A stretch of DNA of 64,000 nucleotides from Ricordea florida. Its lineage: Eukaryota; Cnidaria; Anthozoa; Corallimorpharia; Ricordeidae. The translations under genes were made by a program, and so were the position numbers. The stretch is from positions 11,699,651 to 11,763,650 of the forward strand of contig OX453275.1 of the NCBI GenBank assembly GCA_949710005.1. Reading direction: 5' to 3'. Positions within the stretch are counted from its first letter, which is position 1, and each line of letters begins with the position of its first letter. Positions 50,401 to 61,100 of the stretch are shown here, in pieces. The notes under the pieces were generated by a model, which did no database searches, was not told the DNA's origin, and saw only the letters and a list, made by a program, of their open reading frames with translations.

Positions 50401-53400
50401 TCTTTCTTGCCATGCCAGTATCTTAAGAGTCAGTTGTTCGAAAGCTGATTAGTGCTAACCCAGGGTTAAATTTTAACATGGGTTTTTTTTCCTGTTGTTA
50501 AAAAGCGATAGCTTTCTCTATTTTATTCAGAGCACACAATCATCAAATTGTACTCAAAACGAATTATACTGAAAGTGCTTTTTAAGCTCTCATATCTGCA
50601 TTTAAATTTTGCACTAACCAAGGGCTACCTTAACCTTGCTTCGAACAACCCAGCCTAGTTGTTTTATTTCTTGATATTTTAAACTTTGAGTATTCTGAGC
50701 AAACTTTGCTCCTTTAAAATGGATTCTTGATCGTTTTGTTTATTTTCAAGGAATTTGGTCACCGTCCCCCTGACTGGCTCAAAGACATCACCAGCTCGGC
50801 AGGTACATCAGCAACAGTTCTTCTCATTAATTGTGTTACTTGATTCATATCATGTTACATTACTCTTTGAAGTAGGTAAATTACTCTGAGTAGCACTCGT
50901 AAACTCACTGAGCCGGAAAGATGGAAAATAATCAAAAAATGTTTTGATATTATTTAGGGTCAATTTTTAACATCTATTATTATATCTCTCAGTTAGTACG
51001 CGCGCTGTGATTGGTCAATTTAGCGGGCCGTACTGCACTGTACGGCCCGCTAAAGTTTGTTTTGGTCGCCAAAATGACTCCAGAGATATAATAAATATCT
51101 TATTAACCTCATTTTCTCGGTCCGTACTGTAAAATACGGATCCTCGTTTTTTTCGGTCGATTTATGGCCCGCGTGCTTTGCTCTTGGGCCATAAATCGAC
51201 GGGAAAGAACTCGGTCCATATTTTACAGTACGGACCGAGAACTCGATTAATAAGAGGTATTTATTGAATACTCTGGCAGATATTTTTTTTCAGCAAAGTA
51301 CTTACAGGTTTGCAAAGGAGCTCACCTATTGGCAGGACAATTTGATTGGAATTAGTTGAAATATTCAAATTCAGTTTTTGGATTGTAAAGGGCGAAGTGT
51401 TCTTTTACTTAAGTCACAAGTGAGTGGGATAATTTTATATCAATTGACAAAACTGAAATCCATGTACATTTAGGTCTTGTAGTATTATTTTGTTATTGAT
51501 GCAAATGAATATATGAAAGACCATATATTTGAACTGCGGATGTCATTACATATTTTGTTATTGTTAGCAATAATTGTCAACATACATGGCAAAGCAGTTT
51601 ACTGCCTAGAGCTGTTCAAGTCTTGTTCTTTTGTTTACTTTGTTTACATGTATGCAACTAAAGGATAGCACTGTCCTTTTTCAGGGAGCATATTCTCTGA
51701 TACATCTGGTAGTGTTCCTCTTTCAAGAAGGTTAGTTATTTTTTGTATGCAACTATGCTGTTCTTTCTTTAGCTCTGTGAAGATGTCAATAACTAAGTTA
51801 ACTATTACACAGTCATGTTCAGGGTTTTCAATAAGAATTGTAGTAGCAGGAGAATAGTGTAAAGTAACACTAGAGAATATTCTGAAAGCGCTCCACGTTC
51901 AAATTCAAAACTAGCTCAGGCCATCTAAATTTGGCTGGAGAATTCTTCGTAGTAGCCGGAGAATTCGCTGATCTCCGATACCTAATGAACACCCTGCATG
52001 TTTACATGTACCTTCAAAAGATTTAAAGAGCAGTTTTTAAATACTTTTTACAAACTTGAATCTTTGGATAAAATTCCATGGTGATTGAAGAGCTCCATCA
52101 AAAGATTGGAACTTTCCAGAAAATAAAGGCTTATAGTTACTGAGATTAAGCCAGCTTCTAGTTACTGGCAGTAATAACTGTAGGAAAAATGGTATTTCGT
52201 AAGGGATTATAAAGTATTGCAGTTAACAGTCACCAGTCTGATATCTATTTGTGTGGTTTATACTTGATAAGAAAAGGTATGTGTTATGGCATCCCCTGTT
52301 TTTCTTTTGTTGTTGTTGTTGTTTTTGATAGCACCCTACAACTTGCTGAAAGAGAATCTGGAAGACGTTGACCATTAATGATAATAATGATCAAATAGTC
52401 AGTAACAATTGAAAATTAATGATTATTAATAATACTTGTTGTTATCTTTCAAAAGGGAATCTTTTTAAAATTATGTTTTCAAGACTGCCTTTTGAAAGAC
52501 TGTATGCTTCACATATACAGTTTTAATATTGCAATTTTAAATAATTTTTTTTTAAGAACCTCAGTGAAGACAGCTTAGCAATTACTTCAATTTTACCTTA
52601 ATATTATTAATGTTGCACATGATTATTGATAGAGAGCTGCCCTCTACCAGTGGTGTAAACCATATCACACAGCCACGATCCTCTACCCAGAGCCTGTCTA
52701 GCAGAGAGGAGAAAAATGGGTATGAAGTTGCTCCTGGTTTCTACAATCCTACAGAAGAAAAACACTTTAGGGGCAGACAGTCCCCTGGGTTTTTGAGTGA
52801 TGACAATATTGAACCCAGATTTGGTGGCCATGTTTCTCCTCGCAGACGTCACGGTGGGAGTCCTTCAGACCTACTCTATGGGAGTGAAAATCTTTACCCA
52901 GATTCAGGGTACCCTTCAGTATCTCCTGTGAGTAAATTAAATTTTAATGTTTTTTTTTTTAGGTGAATAAGAAATCATACTGCTCAATCAGAAAGCACAG
53001 TATTCCTGCGTAATAATTACCAGTACATATTTTGTTCCTAGAAATTCCCATTACTTCATGTGTGGAGTTGAAGAACAGTTACCATTTTAAGTCATTAATT
53101 TAGCATACTGTACATGTTGGACTGCTAATAAAGAGGTCCAGGGTTTAGACCCAGCTGATAGAAGTGAGTTGTTTCCTCCCAAAAAAAAAGAAAAAATGAT
53201 AATAATAATAATAATAATAATAATAGTAATAATAATGATAAAAAATGATAAAAAAGTTAATAAGTTAGTTACGGGGCAAGGTCGGTCCGTATAGGAAAAA
53301 AAATTTTACCCTTGGTCTTGGATACGACCCTCGGCCTTCGGCCTCGGGCTGTAATCAAGACCTTAGGCAGAGTTTTTTCAGATACGAACCTCCCATCTGG

Positions 53401-54110
53401 TAAATAACATATCTTTATTTGACTGTATGGTAGTAATTGTTCTTTGTCATTTTTGTTTCTACACAGCCTTCAAAGTTAAATCACTTTAATGGACTTACTT
53501 CCCAGCCACGAGGTAAGTTTTTCTAGCATCAGTGTCTTAGGGAAGTATTCATTACTACTGGCACAAAATCAAAGTTGCAGCTTTGTGCTGTGATATGAAC
53601 CTGCTTGTTTCTGACAACAAACAAAACCTTGTTCAAAAACTGGTTGTATCCATGGAACATTCAGTCCTGTAAGCCATACCCGACTTCCTGCTAAGGCTTC
53701 AATAAGTAGTTAACTTTGCTTTGAAGATGGAAATAAATAATTTAATTACCGGTATCTCTTTGGGGGTGTTGTTCGAACTGAAATGATGTAGAAGCATGGG
53801 AAATATTTATTGAAAAGAGTTCATGAATTCAGGGAGAAATGGGCAAAACAAATTGCTGTGTATAGCCCATACACACTGTTTGGTGAAACTGGGCACTAGG
53901 GAAATGATAGTCACACAATGACCAATTTACAACTGGCTATTTCCAACATTCTTGTTCCTGTGACCTTAACATAAAGTTATTAGCTTGTCATGTACACTTC
54001 AAACTAACAAGACCCCAGAATGTCAACCTGACATATATCTCTGGACAAGAATGCACTCATAATCTATGATTACTACTAGTATATTGCCCTAGCAACTCAC
54101 TGATGACCCC

Positions 54111-54151
<41 letters not shown>

Positions 54152-56971
54152 ACTTTATTTGAGTGTCAACAGTATTTAGCAGTAACATACTAATCAGGAA
54201 CACTGTAAAGTACAAATGAAATCAAGTCAAATCATATTAAATTAAATCAAATCAAATCACATGTTGGTTTTTGTGGAGAGGGGAAAACATAAGTACCAGG
54301 AGAATAACCTATCGGAGCAGAGTAGAGAACCAACAAACTTGGCCCACATGACACCGGGGCCAAAAATTAAACCTGGGCCACATTGGTGGCTGCCTGGTTG
54401 CCTGGTAGAGTGCTGGCCTGTTGAGCAGGAGGTCGTGAGTTTAAACCTCGACCGGACCATCACTCAAGGTCTTGAAATAACTGAGGAGAATTTGCTGCCT
54501 TTGTTATGACATCTGCAAATGGTTAGACATTCTAGTCTTCTCGGATAAGGACAAAAAACGGTAGGCCCCGTTTCACAGCACTGTTGTTGTGGGACATTAA
54601 AGATCCCACAACTCTGTTTGAAAAGAGTAGGGAACGTAGACCCCAGTGTTGTGGTCGTCCTTTGAATAATAAGTTGATTTAATCAGGGCCTCAAGTTTAT
54701 TAGCCTATGGCTATTACATGCTTCCCTGTATTAAGTAAAGTCTTTATTATTATCATTATTGGTGGAAAGTGAGTACTCTCACCACAGTGCTAACCCTGTT
54801 CCCCAGCACCATCCCTGTTCCCCTAAGACCATAGTGCCCTGTTTACCATTTATTATAAAATAAACTTGTCTGAAGTTCATGGAGGCACTTCCATTTCTCT
54901 TTTGGAAAATGTATAAAAATCAAGTTTTTAATAGAAAGTAGTCTGTGTCATGGATGGACATTTTCACCTGTCATCATTTAAAACTGAAAGCTTGATTGGA
55001 CTCATAAGAATATCCTACCATAATACATTCTGACTTCCTAATGAGTAACATTCTATTACATTTTTTGATAAGATGTGTTCTTTACTGATTAGGAGCATCA
55101 TATGTAAATGGGACTTTGCGAGATGAACACAGTTTGAATCACTCAAATGAAAGAGAGGTAATAGTTTGTATTATCTTTGTATTTCAGTCAAAATGCGTTC
55201 AAACTATGTGCTGTTAGCTGTGAATGTGTATGGCAAAAATGGAAGGGAATAACAAATTCTAAAATGTTGGATAAATTCTTTAAATGTGGTCACCTTGTCT
55301 TGGAAAATCACTATTATTTTTTCTTTAATAGTTTATATTGACTTTAAAATCAAGCACTTTAATTATAGTAATATTAATAATTACTAAGTTGTAGAATTAT
55401 AACTAAATTCAATTTAAACATTAAAACACATACAAGTAATGAAGTACTGCTCTACTGCTTAATAGCTCAAAATCACTATTATGATTTACCAGTACTAATA
55501 TTATTCAGAAATTTCATTGATATCTTTGTTTGGGTGTTTAAGATAAAAATCTGATATAATCAGAGTTTTATATAGTCACATTGCTGAAACAGCATTCACC
55601 AAAAGTCACAAGAATGCTCATGATCTAGTTCCATTTATCGTGAAATGCCAAATCTATAAGTCTTTCTGGTCTTTCGTCACTGTAGAAATTCGTTGTTTGC
55701 TTTGTTGATTGGACAGAAAAATTTCTTTCAGGAATTTAGTCTTCAAGTAACCCACTTATCAATAACGAAATTCTGATATATGCAAATTTTTTCAATAATG
55801 ATCTATTTTTATATGATTTATTTTTTATATGCTGTACAAACTTAGATAGTACTGTAGGTAAGACTGAGCACTAAAAGACCGTGAAGGTCTCATTATCCCA
55901 GATACAACAATTGTTATTGTCTTACTCTCTGTAAATGTGTTCTTGTAGGTAGAGCTACGAGTTAAGATGACTGAGGCAAAGTATCATGAAGATAAACTTA
56001 AACTGCAACAACAGCATGATGTAGCTGTTCAGAAGGTAAACTAAGATTTCCTCAAAGACAAGCTGTACTATAAACACCAAAATTTGAAATGCGATAGTTG
56101 AACATGTTTTGGCTTTTTTCTTTCATCCTTGCTTCTTTGTTTATATTTGTTGATGGGAGCATAATTATTATACAAACCAGCATTCACTTCTGCTCAGGGC
56201 ATAGTGAGTCAAAGAGTACACCATTTTGCTATTACTAGTTTCAGAACATCCTGACTGTGATATTCGCTTGGCCACCTGTTGTCTTATTAATTCAATAAAG
56301 TTAAGGCATTTTGCTGGAGCTGGGCTGGAGCACAAATTTGCATTAGCAAAATGATAGTGTGTATGACTCAGCCCAGACTAAGGGGAAGCAAACACTCTTA
56401 CAAATGTCCAGTGCCATGGGCACTAAGATTCAACTGAGTGTTTACATCTCCTAGATCCTGGATAGAAAGAACATGGAACTGGAAGAGGTCAAATCACACT
56501 ACAGGAACAAAATCACTGAAATGGAAACAGCTGCAAAGAAACAGGAGAGAAAAGGTACGTTGTAAAACAAAACTGAATCAATGTTGGAATTTATTTGGTT
56601 TAGTCTTCTGCCTTGTTGGTTAAGTAGACCTGTATATTCATCAGTAAGGCTTTGTTGCAAATTCCCATTTCTTGATTCTTTTTGACTTCCTTTTCAATAC
56701 CAATAATTGAATGCTTTTGACATGGTTTGGTACAATTCATAATTGTGTGCAATGACTGTTATTTAGAAGTAAGCAGATGAATTTTATTGCTATGTCAGGG
56801 ATGTTTGTGATACCTAAGGTATGATAATTTATTTTTGTTTTGTATTTTATAGTTTCCCAGCTTGTTCGAGAAGCACAGGCAGCTAAAGAGCAACGTGATA
56901 AACAAATAGCTGAGCTTAAAACAATGGCTGAGCAGAGTGGGGAGACTGCAATGCATGACTTTGAGAAGAGG
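47477..56971 (+). CDS. CEP112: Centrosomal protein 112, N-terminal 399 residues (12 exons, 3' part outside window)
   Basis: Exons: 47477-47621, 49199-49265, 49410-49527, 50127-50183, 50751-50802, 51685-51730, 52633-52927, 53467-53512, 55093-55157, 55949-56035, 56455-56554, 56853-56971. Every junction is GT-AG and every phase agrees, giving exactly 399 codons ending in phase 0. The start FDHYLDEMKPYVLRLPHKSE, then RQRVALWIKKLCQPP, RKNRNLYAQLLLHMVKRGLL and SIYLDEP match the conserved CEP112 (CCDC46) N-terminus. Exons 6-9 encode a Ser/Pro/Gly-rich linker; exons 10-12 begin the long coiled coil (KYHEDKLKLQQQHD, EAQAAKEQRDKQIAELK). The human protein is about 955 residues, so more than half is missing and would lie beyond the Polinton. 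The protein localises to centrosomes. Exon 7 has a weak polypyrimidine tract. Confidence 0.85.
50982..51290. mobile_element. MITE-like fold-back element in a CEP112 intron
   Basis: Nested inverted repeats: an outer arm 'ccagag...aataaatatcttattaa' (from 51080) pairs with 'ttaataagaggtatttatt...ctctgg' (to 51276). Inner arms 'ctcggtccgtactgtaaaat' and 'attttacagtacggaccgag', and 'ggtcgatttatggccc' and 'gggccataaatcgac', pair around a short centre. A separate hairpin 'agcgggccgtac' / 'gtacggcccgct' lies at 51024-51054. No coding capacity. Confidence 0.8.
51862..51998 (-). repeat. Dispersed repeat, inverted copy of 44.81-44.95 kb
   Basis: Reverse complement of the repeat at 44811-44946 with moderate divergence. 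Lies in the CEP112 intron after exon 6. Confidence 0.75.
53250..53430. mobile_element. Fold-back MITE in a CEP112 intron
   Basis: A palindromic centre 'cctcggccttcggcctcggg' is flanked by arms 'ggtcttggatacgac' and 'gtaatcaagacc', and further out by 'gtccgtat' and 'atacgaac'. It lies between exons 7 and 8, next to an AAT microsatellite at 53198-53250. Confidence 0.7.
54110..54385 (-). mobile_element. LINE 3' end with AAT microsatellite tail
   Basis: An (AAT)n run at 54111-54150 is followed by 'gaactttatttgagtgtcaa', which on the minus strand gives AAATAAAGTTC and an AT-rich terminal repeat, as at LINE 3' ends. A 3' UTR-like stretch runs to about 54385. No RT-coding sequence remains. Confidence 0.45.
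54386..54700 (+). mobile_element. tRNA-derived SINE, same family as 43.3-43.6 kb
   Basis: A-box-like 'ggttgcctggtagagtgc', B-box-like 'gtcgtgagtttaaacc', then the shared body with 'aataactgaggagaat', 'tgacatctgcaaatggttag' and 'tctagtcttctcggataagg'. Lies in the CEP112 intron between exons 8 and 9. Confidence 0.85.
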
Positions 56972-57810
56972 GTAAAAACCATTTCTATCTACGTGTAAAG
57001 TGCATAATCAAAAATGACCCTAGTATAATGGCCTTGCTCCTACAAGTCTCTTATAGTTCAGTGGTAGAGCATCTGAAACAGTAATCAGAGGTCCTACGTA
57101 ATATGGATGCTCTTTTCCTGTGTTTGCCTGTGACATGTCAAAAAATACATCATTTAGAAATTCACTAGGCAAAAAAAATGTTTAATATCATCAATTGAAA
57201 CCAGAATAAACACAGAATAATTTAGGGCAAGGAGGTTTTGTGCCAATATACCCTAAATTGTTATGCAACAAACGTTGAAATAGTGTGAAACACACATTAA
57301 TTAAAGCAGCTCTAATGTAGTTTAATACTGTTTAACTTTGTTGCTGGTACTATACTACTTTTGTGGTGGTTAAATGGAAGCAGAAAGCCTCAAGGTGATG
57401 TCAGGGTGAAACATGATGAGTTGCAATAAACTCAGAGCAAATTAACTGGGAGTATTGTTAGAACTACATGTTTATGTAGTACCCAAAGTGAAACAACTTG
57501 GTTGCCAAAAATAGATTATTTTTATTTCTGAGGCAATCCACCCTAGAATCTGAAATCCAGAAGAAGAAATTTTCCTGCTTAGAATTGTTGAAACTATGTA
57601 ATGGAAAAATGGAAGAAAATTCAGCATTTATTGGCATGAGAGGAATTCACATCTGGGCTGTGACTAGTTTTGCAAAATACAGTGCTGAAATGCAATTATG
57701 TTTTTCAAAGAGCCTTAGCCAGAAGTTGTATACTCTGCATTTTCCTATGGGAGTTAGTTCCACAATATAATAGGACTCCATGCTGTCCAATTAAGAAAAT
57801 ATTGGATGAA
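56972..57810 (+). other. CEP112 intron after exon 12, up to the Polinton
   Basis: AT-rich intron sequence with a SINE-head remnant. An ORF at 57498-57770 includes STLESEIQKKK, which looks coiled-coil-like, but it cannot be joined to exon 12 in the right phase, so no exon is called. Confidence 0.45.
57045..57115 (+). repeat. tRNA-like SINE head remnant
   Basis: 'tatagttcagtggtagagca' is a clear A-box/D-arm match and 'atcagaggtcc' follows. The B box is destroyed (ctacgtaatatgg), so it is not a functional tRNA. Confidence 0.45.
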
Positions 57811-58178
57811 GTAGTAGTAGTAAGCGGGTTCTGGGACAAATTGATTTAAAAAAAATCAATTTTATTTTTTAAGTCGGGAAAGTACCGATCCTGGGCGCAG
57901 CTTGGATTTTTGCAAATTAAAATCAATTTTATTTTTTAAGTCGGGAAAGTATCAGTTCTAGAACAACTTGGATTTTTGCAAATTACACAAAATTATCAAG
58001 GATTTTGCCAAGTTTTTATACCCCCTTCACAAGTCGTGCCGACAGGCGGAGCGAGCCGAGCGAGCGGAGGGCGATCACTTCGGGGGAAACTGGAGTTTGT
58101 GCTGATAAAAAATCGATAAGAAAGCGATGAAAGGATTCTCAAAATTGAAATTTAAAGATAAGAATTAATTCATAAAAA
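57811..58178 (+). promoter_or_regulatory. Putative Polinton terminal region and polymerase leader with 67-bp tandem duplication
   Basis: Two direct copies, 57853-57919 and 57920-57985, each run from 'aaatcaattttatttttt' through 'aagtcgggaaagta' to 'cttggatttttgcaaatta'. They differ mainly in the middle (ccgatcctgggcgcag against tcagttctagaacaa). A CpG-rich block with 'cggagcgagccgagcgagcg' at 58045-58075 follows, then AT-rich sequence to the polymerase ATG. This resembles subterminal repeats and a promoter inside a long terminal inverted repeat. Confidence 0.5.
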
Positions 58179-61100
58179 ATGAAACAATTGAAAGATGCTG
58201 AATTAAAAGAAATTGTGAAAGAATTGCGTATAAAGGGTAGAACTGGTATGCGAAAAGCGGAAAAAATAAAAGCTTTACGTGAAATGGGTATCAATACAAT
58301 TGAGGATTTGGAAAATTACAGACAAAGACTAAGACAAAGATTTAATGAAGAACCACCAATGCCTGGTACACCACCCGGTTCTCCTCCACAAAGCCCAATG
58401 CCTGGTACACCACCCGGCTCTCCTCCACCAAGAACGCAACCTGGTACACCAACCGGCTCTTCTCCAACTTCAATAAAGCTAAAACCCGCCCCTAGAAAAA
58501 ATATTACAAAAAGGAAACTAGCACAAAAGTCATCAAACAAAACTTTTAATTGGGGAAATTATTCATTTAAGGTTATGGATAAAGATGAGTTTTCTAAAAA
58601 GCTTGCAGATTTAACCAATGAAAATATTATAAAACTTACTAATAAAAAACAAACAAAATCCAAACCTAGAGAAAATGTAAATATATCTGATAGTGTGAGA
58701 GATGAATTGGATGAACAATTTAATATAGAAGAACAACAAACAGCATTAAGGGATTATTTGAAAACTTATAGGATAAATGGAAGGAAAGGTTATGGGCCTA
58801 AAGCGTTTTTAAATTATATTAAACCAAAAGTTATTGATCTAATTAACAAGAAAAAGAAACCGATCAAGGTGAAATTTATATTTACGTGTAAGTTTAAAAA
58901 AGAGAATCCCGCTACAAGAGAGATTGATGAAAACTCTGGCTACTTTCATAATAAAAAACCAGTAACAGTTACATTATCAACTGATTTATCTGAATTATTC
59001 GATAATGCGACAAATCACCAACTTGAATTGATTGAAAATTTTCAAAATAAAAATTCTGGATGGCAATTCGATCAAGTTGAATACTTTGATATAAACATTG
59101 ACCCCTTCGAGCCTTTTGTTGGAAGTTCATATATTGAATTACCACCAATATTAGCAAAAAAGAAGGCTATTATAAATGTTAAGAATGAAAATGATCATGA
59201 GTGTTTTAAGTGGGCTGTAACCTCTGCCGCTTACATACAAAAAATTCACCCAGAAAGATTAAACAAACAAATGATAGAAAACTCAAAGAAATTCGACTGG
59301 TCGGGAATGGAGTTTCCTACCTCACTAAAACAAATTAACAAGTTTGAAAAACAAAACCCCTACTACATTATTAATGTCTATGGATATGAAAAGGGTGATG
59401 TATGCCCCCTAAGAATAAGTGAAAAACAAAAAGGTTATCCAATCAACCTACTTTTAATATCAGAAGGTGAAAATAATCACTACTGCTGGATAAAGAATAT
59501 TAGTAGATTGTTGGCCTCAAAAGTTAGTAAACATAAATCAAAGATGCACTTTTGTCTTAGATGTCTAAACGCATTCCAGTCAGAAACTTCATTGGAAAAA
59601 CACCTAGAATATTGTAACAAAAATGAAGAAGTCAAGATTGATATGCCTAAGGATGAAGATGGTAATCCCGTGTACATTAATTTCACTAATCACCATAGAA
59701 AAATGCGCGTACCCTTTGTTGTATACGCAGACTTTGAGAGCTTTACAGAGAAAATAGATACATGCTCACCAGACCTTCGTAAAAGCTTTACCAAACAATA
59801 CCAAAAGCATACGCCATCGGGATTCAGTTATCTCGTGAAATTTTTTGACGAAAATTATGAAACTGTCATTAGGCAATACACAGCCAAATCACCAGATGAA
59901 GACGTTGCCAAAATATTTGTGGATAGTTTGGAGTCGGATATTAGGGGAATTTGCAATGATTTTAGATACAAAAAGAAAGTTAGGATGACTGGAGAAGATA
60001 AAATAAGCCATAATTCAGCAACGCACTGCCACATTTGTGAAAAAGAATTGGGAGAAGATAAGGTAATAGATCACTGTCATCTTACAGGAAAGTATAGAGG
60101 AGCAGCCCATAGCGAATGTAACTTAAATTACAAGATTCCAAAGTATTTCCCGGTAATATTTCACAACCTATCTGGGTATGATGCCCATCTTTTTATCAAA
60201 AACCTTGGTGTAACAGAAGGTAAAGTAAATTGTATACCCAATAGCGAGGAAAAGTATATTTCTTTCACAAAACAGATTGTGGTTGATACATTTACAAATA
60301 AAGAAGGTAAGATGGTTGAGGTGAAGCGAGAAATTAGATTCATAGATTCATTCAAATTTATGGCAACCAGTCTTGTTAAATTAGTAACTAATCTCCCCAA
60401 AGAATCTTTCAAAAACTTAACGAGTTACTATGAAGGTGATCAATTAAATCTGTTGTTGAGAAAGGGCGTATTTCCCTATGAATGGTTCAACAAATTTGAA
60501 AAACTCAGCGCAACCCAACTTCCGCCAAAGGATGAATTCTACTTTAAACTAAACGACGAAGAAATAAAAGAAGGCGATTACCAGCACGCACAAAATGTAT
60601 GGAAAACCTTCAAAATGAAAACAATGAGGGAATACCACGATTTATATCTAAAGACGGATGTACTACTTTTAGCGGATGTATTCGAGAACTTTAGGGATGT
60701 TTGCCAAAAGAATTATGGTTTGGATCCAGCCCACTATTACACAGCACCAGGACTAGCTTGGGACGCCGCGTTAAAGTACACAAAAGTTAATTTGGAACTG
60801 TTAACAGACGTTGATATGCTTCTTATGTTTGAGAAAGGTATCCGGGGCGGCATCTCTATAATCTCTACCAGATATGGGAAAGCAAACAACCCATACATGA
60901 GCAATTATGACCCTAATCTACCCAAAATGTTTATTCAATATCTCGACGCTAATAATTTGTATGGGGGAGGAATGAGTAGACCTTTACCCACCCACGGTTT
61001 TAGATGGATGTCTGATAAAGATCTTTCAGACTGGGAAAATATCCCATGTATACTAGAGGTTGATTTAGAATACCCAACCCACATTCATGATTTACATAAT

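Noticed and set aside
54261-54509. 82-codon plus-strand ORF
   Set aside because: It runs through LINE 3' UTR and a SINE; the same SINE frame occurs at 43.5 kb.
57498-57770. Possible CEP112 exon 13 (STLESEIQKKK)
   Set aside because: The only nearby acceptor (ctgag, ending before gcaatcc) gives a stop within seven codons in the phase required by exon 12.
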